DNA from: Lachnospiraceae bacterium
Lineage (GTDB): Bacteria; Bacillota; Clostridia; Lachnospirales; Lachnospiraceae
Assembly (NCBI GenBank): GCA_017619615.1
Contig: JAFZRY010000022.1
Span: 1 to 55,871 of the forward strand
Length of the DNA stretch: 55,871 nt
Reading direction: 5' to 3'
Shown here piece after piece: positions 36,590-43,719 of this stretch (position 1 is the first letter of the stretch; each line of letters opens with the position of its first letter). Below the pieces are notes generated by a model. The model had not been told where the DNA came from, made no database searches, and worked only from the letters and a program-made list of their open reading frames with translations. Made by a program: the position numbers and the translations under genes.

Positions 36590-38101
36590 ATGGCAACTAT
36601 TCTGGATGAGCAGTCAAGAACTTTCAACGAGTATCTGATCATTCCCGGGTATTCTTCCTCGGAATGCATTCCCGCCAATGTATCTCTGAAAACACCGCTG
36701 GTGAAGTTCAGCCGGGGCGAAGAGCCTGCGCTGACCATGAACATCCCGATGGTGAGCGCGATCATGCAGTCGGTCTCGGGCGACCGGCTGGCCGTGGCGC
36801 TGGCCATGGAAGGCGGCGTGTCCTTCATTTTCGGCTCGCAGAGCATCGCCTCGCAGGCCGCCATGGTGCAGCGGGCCAAGAGCTTCAAGGCCGGTTTCGT
36901 CCGCAGCGACTCCAACGCGCGGCCGGACCAGACGCTGGCGGATATCGTGGCCATTACGGCCTCCACGGGCCATTCCACCATCGCGGTGACCGAGGACGGC
37001 ACCCCGGAAGGGAAACTGATGGGCCTGGTTACCAGCCGCGACTACCGCGTCTCCCGTATGGATCCGAACACGCCCGTGCATGAATTCATGACGCCCATGG
37101 CGAAACTGATCTGGGCGCCGGAAGGGACTTCCCTGCGGGAAGCCAACGACATCATCTGGGACCACAAACTGAACGCCCTGCCCATCGTGAGCAAGGAAGG
37201 CAAACTCTGCCACATCGTGTTCCGCAAGGACTACGACCTGCATAAGCAGAACCCCAACGAACTGCTGGATGAACACAAGCGCTATGTGGTCGGCGCCGGC
37301 ATCAACACCCGGGACTACGCCGAACGCGTGCCGGCTCTGATCGAAGCCGGAGCGGACGTGCTCTGCATCGACTCTTCCGAAGGATTCTCCGAATGGCAGA
37401 AGAGGACAATCGACTGGATCCGCAGTGAATACGGCGACACTGTCAAGGTCGGCGCCGGCAACGTCGTGGATGCGGACGGTTTCCGCTATCTGGCGGACTG
37501 CGGCGCGGACTTCGTGAAGGTCGGCATCGGCGGCGGTTCGATCTGCATCACGCGCGAGACCAAGGGCATCGGCCGCGGCCAGGCGACCGCGCTGATCGAT
37601 GTCTGCAAGGAGCGCGACAAGTATTTCGAAGAGACCGGCGTATACGTCCCCGTCTGTTCCGACGGCGGCATCGTGTACGACCACCACATCACGCTGGCGC
37701 TGGCCATGGGCGCGGATTTTGTGATGCTGGGCCGTTATTTTGCCCGCTTCGACGAAAGCCCCACCAACAAGATCAGCATCAACGGCACCTACTACAAAGA
37801 ATACTGGGGCGAAGGCTCCGCCCGCGCCCGCAACTGGCAGCGCTACGACCTGGGCGGCGACCGGAAACTGTCCTTTGAAGAAGGCGTGGATTCCTACGTG
37901 CCCTACGCCGGCAGTCTGAAGGACAACGTGCAGCTGACCCTCAGCAAGGTCCGTTCCACCATGTGCAACTGCGGCGCCCTGACCATCCGCGAATTGCAGC
38001 AGAAGGCGAAACTGACGCTGGTATCCTCCGTCAGCATCGTCGAAGGCGGCGCGCACGACGTCATTCAGAAGGACAACACGGCTGTCCTGGGAACCAAATA
38101 A
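36590..38101 (+). CDS. guaB: IMP dehydrogenase, Tritrichomonas-type
   Basis: IMPDH oxidises IMP to XMP, the rate-setting step of GMP synthesis. The 503-residue protein has a (beta/alpha)8 barrel interrupted by two CBS motifs (about 115-225, including [11 protein letters not shown] and IVFRKDYD). The catalytic loop reads [20 protein letters not shown], not the usual bacterial GIGPGSICTTR...GVP. Key residues fall at Asp261, Cys319, Asp358, Arg418-Tyr419 and Glu431, the same numbers used for the Tritrichomonas foetus enzyme, which is also 503 aa. The flap region (SRAR-like [13 protein letters not shown]) also matches that type. It has its own promoter. Confidence 0.93.
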   Translation: MATILDEQSRTFNEYLIIPGYSSSECIPANVSLKTPLVKFSRGEEPALTMNIPMVSAIMQSVSGDRLAVALAMEGGVSFIFGSQSIASQAAMVQRAKSFKAGFVRSDSNARPDQTLADIVAITASTGHSTIAVTEDGTPEGKLMGLVTSRDYRVSRMDPNTPVHEFMTPMAKLIWAPEGTSLREANDIIWDHKLNALPIVSKEGKLCHIVFRKDYDLHKQNPNELLDEHKRYVVGAGINTRDYAERVPALIEAGADVLCIDSSEGFSEWQKRTIDWIRSEYGDTVKVGAGNVVDADGFRYLADCGADFVKVGIGGGSICITRETKGIGRGQATALIDVCKERDKYFEETGVYVPVCSDGGIVYDHHITLALAMGADFVMLGRYFARFDESPTNKISINGTYYKEYWGEGSARARNWQRYDLGGDRKLSFEEGVDSYVPYAGSLKDNVQLTLSKVRSTMCNCGALTIRELQQKAKLTLVSSVSIVEGGAHDVIQKDNTAVLGTK

Positions 38102-38108
38102 TTCGATC

Positions 38109-38306
38109 ATGACGCCCCGAAAAAAAACCGTGCAGAGTAACTGCGACGACTGCATAAATTACGAATACGATGAGGAATACGACTGCTACACCTGCCTCAT
38201 GGACCTGGACGAGGACGAAATGAGGCTGTTCCTGATCGGCCGTTTCCCTTCGTGTCCGTATTACCGGGCGGGCAATGAATACACGATAGTGCACAAACAG
38301 ATATAA
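38109..38306 (+). CDS. Small Cys-rich protein, DUF6472-like
   Basis: The 65-residue acidic protein has four cysteines in NCDDCINYEYDEEYDCYTC plus one in PSCPYY. The spacing suggests a small zinc-ribbon-like knot. The pattern C..C.NY.YDEEYD...C ... LDEDEM ... F..CPYYR.. resembles the DUF6472 family of Lachnospiraceae, recalled from memory. Function unknown. It lies between guaB (7-nt gap) and the MATE gene (4-nt gap), so probably shares their transcript. Confidence 0.75.
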   Translation: MTPRKKTVQSNCDDCINYEYDEEYDCYTCLMDLDEDEMRLFLIGRFPSCPYYRAGNEYTIVHKQI

Positions 38307-38310
38307 GACC

Positions 38311-39684
38311 ATGCAGCTTCTCCGACGACAGAAAAGCATCAATTTCACTGAAGGCGTCGTCATCGGGAAGCTGCTTCTTTTTACTGTGCCGATCCTGCTC
38401 AGCGAACTGCTGCAGAACCTCTACAACACGGTCGACTCCTACGTTGTCGGCAATTACGTGAGTGATGCCGCGCTGGCCGCCGTGAGCGTCTGCGCGCCTA
38501 TTTCCAACCTGCTGATCGGGTTTTTCAACGGTGTTTCGATCGGGAATACCGTCGTCGTGGCCAAAGCTTTCGGCCGCGGCGACGAAAGCGCGACGCGCAA
38601 GGCTGTCTCATACGCGTTTACATTTTCTGTCGTCATGGGCGTCATCGTGTCCGCGCTCGGGATCCTGCTGGCGCCCGTGCTGCTGCACATTACGGGATGC
38701 AATGAAGAGATCTATGAGCAGGCGATCGTGTATCTCCGGATCTATCTGGCCGGCCTGATGTTTACTGTCATCTACAACTGCGGCACCGGCATTCTGCGGG
38801 CCATCGGGGATTCCGCGAGCCCGCTGTACGTACTGATGCTGACGACAGTCCTGAATATCGGTCTGGACCTGCTGTTCGTGATCGCTTTCGGCTGGGGGAT
38901 CGCCGGCGTCGGGATCGCCACGATCGTCGCTCAGGGACTGTCGATGCTGCTGGTCTACATCCTGATCCGGCGGCGGACCGGGAAAAACCCGCTGGACTTT
39001 GTCCGAACCTGGCGGGATGGGCGGAAAGTCATCATAGGCTCCGTACAGGTCGGATTCGCCGCCGGGCTGCAGAACGCCCTGATTTCTTTCTCCAACCTGT
39101 TCGTCTGGTCTTATATCAGCGGATTCCCTACTGCGGTGACTGCCGGTGTAGGCGTTGGCATGAAGGTAGACCGTTTCGTGGTCATGCCCTGCAAGTCGCT
39201 CGCCATGACGACCACGACCTTTGTCAGTCAAAATCTGGGCGCCAGGAATTATGAACGCGCCAAAAAGGGCTTCCTGTACGGTTTCGGCCTCAGTACGGCT
39301 GTGACCATGCCGCTGGCCCTGCTTCTGTATCTCTTTGCGGAACCTGTGATCAATCTTTTCAGCAGCGACCCGGCCGTGATCCACACCGGCGCCGCAATGT
39401 CCCGGTTCCTGGCTCCGATTTATATCATCATGGTACTCCGCGAAGTGCTGCTCGGCTACCTGCGCGGCTACGGCATCAGCCGCGTCCCGATGCTCCTTTC
39501 CCTGATCGGCATGGTCGCTGTTCGCCATGTTTATCTGGCATTCGTCATGCCGCGCGTCGGAACGGTTCAGGTGTTCTACACCAGTTTTCCGATTGGCTGG
39601 GGCGCGACGCTGATCCTTCTGATCGTCTTCACTCTGATCATGCGGAAGAGGATGTGGCGGAAAGCAGAAGAAGAGGCGGCGTAA
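38311..39684 (+). CDS. MATE family multidrug/cation exporter
   Basis: The 457-residue membrane protein has about twelve hydrophobic segments in two homologous halves. The MATE pattern is LLFTVPILLSELLQNLYNTVD near the start, GNTVVVAKAFGRGDE, and in the second half TTFVSQNLGARNYERAKKG. These transporters export cationic drugs or metabolites using Na+ or H+ gradients. Substrate not predictable. A bulged terminator overlaps its 3' end. Confidence 0.93.
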   Translation: MQLLRRQKSINFTEGVVIGKLLLFTVPILLSELLQNLYNTVDSYVVGNYVSDAALAAVSVCAPISNLLIGFFNGVSIGNTVVVAKAFGRGDESATRKAVSYAFTFSVVMGVIVSALGILLAPVLLHITGCNEEIYEQAIVYLRIYLAGLMFTVIYNCGTGILRAIGDSASPLYVLMLTTVLNIGLDLLFVIAFGWGIAGVGIATIVAQGLSMLLVYILIRRRTGKNPLDFVRTWRDGRKVIIGSVQVGFAAGLQNALISFSNLFVWSYISGFPTAVTAGVGVGMKVDRFVVMPCKSLAMTTTTFVSQNLGARNYERAKKGFLYGFGLSTAVTMPLALLLYLFAEPVINLFSSDPAVIHTGAAMSRFLAPIYIIMVLREVLLGYLRGYGISRVPMLLSLIGMVAVRHVYLAFVMPRVGTVQVFYTSFPIGWGATLILLIVFTLIMRKRMWRKAEEEAA

Positions 39685-39705
39685 GCCGGCTCCTCCTTCT
39701 TTTTT
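39667..39705 (+). terminator. Bulged terminator at the end of the MATE gene
   Basis: AAGAAGAGG-CGGC / GCCG-CCTC-TTCTT pairs around a GTAA loop with two small bulges and runs into seven T followed by ATTG. The left arm is inside the coding sequence. It ends the guaB unit before the convergent recombinase gene. Confidence 0.5.
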
Positions 39706-40799
39706 TATTGTTTCCCGTCGCCATCGCTGTCGGAAACGTTATCCGGATCCCGGTACACGTGCAGCGTTCCGGCGATTCTTTTATGCTTATCACTGATATC
39801 CGCGTAATGCTTGCGGGTCGTATCCACGCTTTTATGGCCCAGCGTCTCGCTGACCAGGCCGATATCAGATGTGGCTTCGTACAGCATCGTCCCGTATGTT
39901 TTGCGCAGCGTATGCGGGTGCAGGTTTTCCTGCTTCAGTACGGAGCGGCCGTATTTTTCCAGCATGGCCTGGATGGAGCGCACCGCCATGCGCTGGCGGC
40001 GGTTGGACAGGAACAGGGCCGGCTCGTTCGGGGAGGTGATGAAATTCGGACGCTCGATCTCAATATAATCGCGGATCGCCTGTGCGGTTTCCTCATTCAT
40101 GTAGACGTATTCTATGCGGCCGCCCTTGCGGACGACGCAGACGGACATTTCTTCGAAATTGATGTCTTTCAGATCCAGGCCGACGCATTCCGAGACACGG
40201 ATGCCGGTATTGAGCAGGAGAGTGGCGATGGCGGTGTCGCGCAGCTGGGTGCGCACGGTAAAGGCACGGGAACGCTCGGACCCGGATTCACTGGCCTCGA
40301 TGCCCTGCAGCAGCTGGTTGACCTGATCAGCTCTCAGGCGTTCGATAGGCTTTTCTTTGGGCGGCATTGGTTTGGCGGCGCCCAGCATGGGGTTTTTGAC
40401 CAGGTGTTCGCGGGCCACTTCAAAGCCGAAATAGCCGCGCAGCGTGCACATCATGCGGTTCAAGGCGTTTTCGGCGTTGTAGTGAACATTTGTTCCGTTG
40501 TTCTGTTTCAGGTACTGCAGAAAGTAATTGATGTCGTCGTAGGTCAGGGATTCTATGCATTCATACGGGATGTCACGGATGTCCGTATTTTCGTATAAAG
40601 GATTGACTTCCTGGATGTATTTCATGAAAGTGATCAGGTCCCGCGTATAGGCAATGGCTGTACGGACGCGTTTGCTGAGTTCGATGTGCGACAGGTAGGG
40701 TTTCATATAGGTTGGAAGCTGTTTCTGGAGTTCGTGCAGTTTGGCGTAATAGGCTTTGTCCCTTTCGGCATAGTATTCGGATTTGAAACGTTTCGGCAT
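39705..40799 (-). CDS. Tyrosine recombinase, XerS-like
   Basis: The 364-residue protein (start ATG 40799, preceded by AAAGGATCC) has an N-terminal SAM-like core-binding domain and a complete catalytic set: Arg201 (NTGIRVSE), Lys225 (VVRKGGR), His296-x-x-Arg299 (HTLRKT), His322 (LGHKSVD) and Tyr332 (RKHYAD). Length above 350 and the LDLKDIN ... VRKGGR spacing resemble XerS, the single-protein dimer-resolution recombinase of streptococci, more than 300-aa XerC/D. No phage or plasmid genes adjoin it. A dif-like palindrome lies about 155 bp upstream. It may resolve chromosome dimers; an orphan integrase is the alternative. Confidence 0.85.
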   Translation of the reverse strand: MPKRFKSEYYAERDKAYYAKLHELQKQLPTYMKPYLSHIELSKRVRTAIAYTRDLITFMKYIQEVNPLYENTDIRDIPYECIESLTYDDINYFLQYLKQNNGTNVHYNAENALNRMMCTLRGYFGFEVAREHLVKNPMLGAAKPMPPKEKPIERLRADQVNQLLQGIEASESGSERSRAFTVRTQLRDTAIATLLLNTGIRVSECVGLDLKDINFEEMSVCVVRKGGRIEYVYMNEETAQAIRDYIEIERPNFITSPNEPALFLSNRRQRMAVRSIQAMLEKYGRSVLKQENLHPHTLRKTYGTMLYEATSDIGLVSETLGHKSVDTTRKHYADISDKHKRIAGTLHVYRDPDNVSDSDGDGKQ

Positions 40800-40953
40800 G
40801 ATAAGGATCCTTTCATATTGTGTATGTTGTCTGTATTTGTAATGTGTGATACTTTGCAACGATATTTCCGCAGATCAGGCCGAAAGCGGCCCGGCCGGGC
40901 GGCTTAGGGAGGTTTTAAGGAAAACCGCTCTCCGGAGCATTTTTTGGTATATT

Positions 40954-40981
40954 TTTGCATTAAACATACATTTAACGCATA
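40954..40981. other. dif-like recombination site (candidate)
   Basis: Two 11-bp arms, TTTGCATTAAA and TTTAACGCATA, match as an inverted repeat at 9 of 11 positions around a 6-bp centre, CATACA. The 11-6-11 layout is that of Xer sites, and the centre read on the other strand (TGTATG) differs from E. coli dif TGTATA by one base. It lies in the 337-bp gap 40800-41136, an AT-rich stretch that otherwise holds only a promoter for the next gene. Candidate only. Confidence 0.35.
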
Positions 40982-41065
40982 AATAAGTATAAAGCAAACG
41001 CTCTCCTCTGTCAAGGGGATGCCTGTTTTTATTTCCCGAAAATAGTTCCCGCGTTAAAAATGCCG

Positions 41066-41092
41066 TTGCACGGGAAGCATTTCTGTTATATC
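41066..41092 (+). promoter_or_regulatory. Possible promoter for the 41137-42253 genes
   Basis: TTGCAC (41066-41071) and an extended TG-T-TATATC -10 (41084-41092) lie 15 nt apart, 45 nt before the first start codon. The match is moderate. Confidence 0.4.
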
Positions 41093-41136
41093 ATTTTAAG
41101 GAAATACCGTTGAAACTTGAAACTGAAGGTGTGCTC

Positions 41137-41508
41137 ATGAGTGAAAAATGGAAAACCGCTTTATATGTCTGCGCAGGCGTCATGCTGGTCTCTGCGGTGC
41201 CGCTGGCGCTGTGGTGTGTTTCTCTGATCAACCAAGCGTCGGTCAATACGGATTATCCCGGCGCCGGGATCGGATGTTTTCTCGCGCTGATCGGATACGC
41301 GCTCTGGGTGCCTTTTGCCGTTATTGTGTTTCTATGCACAAAGAAGGACAGATTCCGCGTCATCCGGATCCTGGCGATCGTTCAGCTCGTGTATTTTGCC
41401 GTCTGTACGGGTTTTCTGCTGCCATACACCGTGCTTACTCTTCCGCCGTATCTCGTGTTATCAATGTTTCTTCTGGTCCTTTCCCGGACCGGTCAAAGTA
41501 AAGGGTGA
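41137..41508 (+). CDS. Small four-helix membrane protein, unknown function
   Basis: The 123-residue protein starts at ATG 41137 because GAAGGTG (41125-41131) is correctly placed; an in-frame TTG at 41110 has no SD. Four hydrophobic segments lie at about 6-27, 44-64, 75-93 and 95-114 with a basic loop (CTKKDRFRVIR) in the middle. I do not recognise a family. It lies 4 nt before the TtcA-like gene and shares its likely promoter. Confidence 0.65.
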   Translation: MSEKWKTALYVCAGVMLVSAVPLALWCVSLINQASVNTDYPGAGIGCFLALIGYALWVPFAVIVFLCTKKDRFRVIRILAIVQLVYFAVCTGFLLPYTVLTLPPYLVLSMFLLVLSRTGQSKG

Positions 41509-41512
41509 TTTT

Positions 41513-42253
41513 ATGGACCTGCAGCGATTACTCAGCTTAACACGCAAAGCTGTCGATGATTATCAAATGATACAGGAAGGCGACCGTATCGCCGCGGGGA
41601 TCTCCGGCGGCAAGGACAGCCTGACGCTTCTGTGCGCGCTGAACGGGCTGAGGCGGTTTTATCCGCTGCCGTTCGAACTGGTCCCGATCTGCGTGGATCT
41701 GGGCTTTGCCGATAAAGACCCGGCCGCGCTGGAGGCGCTGAAAGACTTTACGGCCAATCTGGGACTGGAACTGCACGTGGTGGAGTCTGAAATCGCGGAG
41801 GTCGTGTTCGATATCCGGAACGAATCGAACCCGTGTTCGCTTTGCGCCAAACTGCGGAAAGGGGCGTTCAATACGCGGGCGAAGGAACTGGGATGCAATA
41901 AGATTGCGTACGCGCACCACCGGAACGATTTCATTGAAACGTTTCTGATGTCGCTGATCTTTGAGGGACGCATCAACTGCTTCTCTCCGGTCAGTTATCT
42001 GGACCGTATGGAACTGACGCTGATCCGGCCGCTGATATATGTGGAGGAGCCGGATATCATCGCGTTCGCGCGGGCGCAGGCGCTGCCGGTCATGAAGAAT
42101 CCGTGTCCGGCGGACGGCAATACGAGGCGGGAGGAAATGAAGCGGATGCTCTCCGACCTGAACAAAACATATCACGGGGTCAGCGAGCGGATGTTCGGGG
42201 CGATTTTGCGGGGGGACCTGAAGGGGTGGCCAAAGTCTGACATGCCTCTGTAA
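41513..42253 (+). CDS. ttcA: TtcA-like PP-loop ATPase (tRNA 2-thiolation family)
   Basis: The 246-residue protein starts at ATG 41513 after AAAGGGTGA. The PP-loop ISGGKDSLTLLCAL adenylates its target. CSLC in NPCSLCAKLRKG and a later Cys in NPCPADGNTRREEMK match the three cysteines that hold the Fe-S cluster in TtcA. TtcA makes 2-thiocytidine at tRNA position 32. The clostridial proteins of this size may act on another tRNA or substrate, so the exact target is inferred. Confidence 0.8.
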   Translation: MDLQRLLSLTRKAVDDYQMIQEGDRIAAGISGGKDSLTLLCALNGLRRFYPLPFELVPICVDLGFADKDPAALEALKDFTANLGLELHVVESEIAEVVFDIRNESNPCSLCAKLRKGAFNTRAKELGCNKIAYAHHRNDFIETFLMSLIFEGRINCFSPVSYLDRMELTLIRPLIYVEEPDIIAFARAQALPVMKNPCPADGNTRREEMKRMLSDLNKTYHGVSERMFGAILRGDLKGWPKSDMPL

Positions 42254-42310
42254 GGCCGTATTTCAGCCCCAGATCGATTTTAACAGCTTTTTCGTTTAAC
42301 TGTCCGACAC

Positions 42311-42340
42311 AAAAATGAGAACGGCGGGGGGACCGTTCTC
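42311..42340 (-). terminator. Terminator for the yneA-like gene
   Basis: The 8-bp perfect stem GAGAACGG (42317-42324) / CCGTTCTC (42333-42340) has an 8-nt loop. Read on the minus strand it is followed by ATTTTTGTG, so it ends the LysM gene. It may also stop plus-strand transcripts from ttcA. Confidence 0.7.
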
Positions 42341-42382
42341 AAGGATAACTCAAAGCTTCTTCAGGAGGAAAGCTGCTTCCTG

Positions 42383-42703
42383 TTATTGGTAATAGACGAT
42401 GACCAGGGACTGGCCGGCCTTCAGGGTTTCCGTGTTGTGCAACTGGTTGATCTTCATCAACTGTTCCACGTATTCCCGGATGTCGCTGTATTCCGGGGCG
42501 TACTGCTGCGCGATGCTCCAGAGGGTGTCGCCGGGCTGAACGGTCACGGAGGTGTAATACTTCTGTACTGCTTCGGGACGGGCTTTGGCGCTGCTGCCGC
42601 CCAGGAAAAGGACGGAAAGGCCCAGTCCGAGTATCATCAATAAAGCAGCAAGACAGATTCGTATTCTCTGATTCCTTCTTCTCTTCTGTTTCGTATTCCG
42701 CAT
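42383..42703 (-). CDS. LysM protein, YneA-like SOS cell-division inhibitor (candidate)
   Basis: The 106-residue protein has a very basic N-terminus (KQKRRRNQRIR), one transmembrane helix (about 15-36) and one LysM domain (YYTSVTVQPGDTLWSIAQQY ... LKAGQSLVIVYY). This is the architecture of YneA, the SOS-induced division blocker of Bacillus. Like yneA it is divergent from lexA, and its promoter carries two SOS boxes. Start ATG 42703 follows GAGGTGAGG. Function is inferred from architecture, position and operators. Confidence 0.8.
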   Translation of the reverse strand: MRNTKQKRRRNQRIRICLAALLMILGLGLSVLFLGGSSAKARPEAVQKYYTSVTVQPGDTLWSIAQQYAPEYSDIREYVEQLMKINQLHNTETLKAGQSLVIVYYQ

Positions 42704-42733
42704 GATCCTCACCTCACTTGCTTTATTATGGTG

Positions 42734-42747
42734 TGAACACTTGTTCG
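42734..42747. promoter_or_regulatory. SOS (LexA) box 1, yneA side
   Basis: TGAACACTTGTTCG fits the Gram-positive SOS consensus CGAAC-N4-GTTYG at all but the first base. It lies at about +2 of the yneA-like promoter, where bound LexA would block transcription. Confidence 0.85.
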
Positions 42748-42755
42748 GTATCATC

Positions 42756-42784
42756 ATCTTACAACACGAACAAATGTTTGTCAA
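42756..42784 (-). promoter_or_regulatory. sigma-A promoter for the yneA-like gene
   Basis: On the minus strand, TTGACA (42784-42779) is a perfect -35, followed by a 17-nt spacer and TAAGAT (42761-42756). SOS box 2 occupies the spacer and touches the -35; box 1 lies just downstream. Confidence 0.75.
42767..42780. promoter_or_regulatory. SOS (LexA) box 2, yneA side
   Basis: CGAACAAATGTTTG is a full match to CGAAC-N4-GTTYG and lies between the -35 and -10 of the yneA-like promoter. Confidence 0.9.
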
Positions 42785-42918
42785 GCGGTTTTCGCAAAAA
42801 AAATACACTATTCATAACCTCTTTGCCCACATTCGCAAAAACAGGATTTTGAACGGATTATTAATATGTCATCTTTTTTTTGCTCATGTGGGGGCGGCAA
42901 CTGCCGTCACCGTCCCGT

Positions 42919-42977
42919 CGGATAGTACAAATTGCTGTTTTACAAGATAATCTTGACACCCCAATTTTTACTATCCG
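42919..42977. repeat. 59-bp inverted repeat inside the yneA-lexA region
   Basis: The arms CGGATAGTACAAATTG (42919-42934) and CAATTTTTACTATCCG (42962-42977) match at 15 of 16 positions. The 27-nt interior holds a near-palindrome, AAGATAATCTT (42944-42954). No T-run follows and no flanking target duplication is visible. It is not an SOS box. It could be an operator for another regulator, an RNA hairpin in a long leader, or a miniature element. The 386-bp gap 42704-43089 otherwise holds the SOS boxes and two promoters. Confidence 0.7.
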
Positions 42978-43005
42978 AGAAGAGGTTCTGAACAGTTTCA
43001 AATAT

Positions 43006-43019
43006 CGAACAAATTTTTG
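43006..43019. promoter_or_regulatory. SOS-like box 3, lexA side
   Basis: CGAACAAATTTTTG keeps the left half-site CGAAC but has TTTTG for GTTYG on the right, so it is a weaker box. It is directly adjacent to box 4. Confidence 0.6.
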
Positions 43020-43033
43020 CAAACAAATGTTTG
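43020..43033. promoter_or_regulatory. SOS-like box 4 over the lexA -35
   Basis: CAAACAAATGTTTG is a perfect palindromic variant with A for G at position 2. It overlaps the first bases of the lexA -35 (43031-43036), fitting LexA autorepression. Confidence 0.75.
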
Positions 43034-43058
43034 CATTTTTGAAATTATCTGCTATAAT
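43031..43058 (+). promoter_or_regulatory. Extended -10 promoter for lexA
   Basis: TTGCAT (43031-43036), a 16-nt spacer and TG-C-TATAAT (43050-43058), a perfect extended -10. A G-rich SD (GGGGGG, 43078-43083) precedes the ATG at 43090. Confidence 0.8.
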
Positions 43059-43089
43059 GGGGAAAACGAGCAGTTATGGGGGGATCCTT

Positions 43090-43713
43090 ATGAAAGAGAA
43101 AAAGCTCAGCAACAAGCAGCAGGAAATTCTGGATTACATCCGCGCTGAGATCCGGGAGAAAGGCTATCCGCCCACGGTCCGCGAGATCGGCCAGAAAGTG
43201 CATCTCAGCTCCACTTCTTCCGTGCACGCGAATCTGGGCAAGCTGGAAGCCATGGGCAGGATCCGCCGCGACCCCAGCAAGCCCCGCACCATCGAACTGT
43301 GCGATGAAGAGTTTAACGCCGGCCGCAAGGAAATGATCCCGGTGCCTCTCGTCGGCCAGGTCGCCGCCGGCCAGCCCATCCTGGCGGAACAGAATATCGA
43401 AGGGTACTTCCCGTTCCCGGCCGAGGAACTGCCGCCCGCGGACACTTCTCTCTTCATGCTGGAAGTGCACGGAGACAGTATGGTCAACGTCGGCATCCTG
43501 GACGGGGACCGGCTGATCTGCCGCGAAGCGGATACCGCGCGCAACGGCGAACTGGCGGTGGTCCTGGTCGAGGATTCCGCCACGGTCAAGCGTTTTTACA
43601 AAGAACAGGGATATTACCGGCTGCAGCCGGAAAATGATGAGATGGAGCCGATCATCGTCCCGGAATGCCGCATCCTGGGCAAGCCCGTGGCGCTGATCCG
43701 GAACTATTTCTGA
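43090..43713 (+). CDS. lexA: SOS repressor LexA
   Basis: LexA represses DNA-damage genes until RecA* triggers its self-cleavage. The 207-residue protein starts at ATG 43090. An N-terminal winged helix (YPPTVREIGQKVHLSSTSSVH) precedes the S24 peptidase domain with cleavage site Ala93-Gly94 (GQVAAGQPI), Ser130 (HGDSM) and Lys167 (ATVKRF). All are intact. It is controlled by boxes 3 and 4, and shares the operator region with the yneA-like gene. It converges on recO with only 6 bp between the stop codons. Confidence 0.96.
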   Translation: MKEKKLSNKQQEILDYIRAEIREKGYPPTVREIGQKVHLSSTSSVHANLGKLEAMGRIRRDPSKPRTIELCDEEFNAGRKEMIPVPLVGQVAAGQPILAEQNIEGYFPFPAEELPPADTSLFMLEVHGDSMVNVGILDGDRLICREADTARNGELAVVLVEDSATVKRFYKEQGYYRLQPENDEMEPIIVPECRILGKPVALIRNYF

Positions 43714-43719
43714 TCCGCT

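Noticed and set aside
40926-40947. Hairpin GCTC-TCCG-GAGC followed by ATTTTTT as a plus-strand terminator
   Set aside because: The stem has only 4 bp and no plus-strand gene lies upstream of it that needs ending.
39705-41136. Recombinase gene as the edge of an integrated phage or genomic island
   Set aside because: Neighbours are a MATE gene and a TtcA-like gene. There are no phage, conjugation or cargo genes, no tRNA and no visible direct-repeat att pair.
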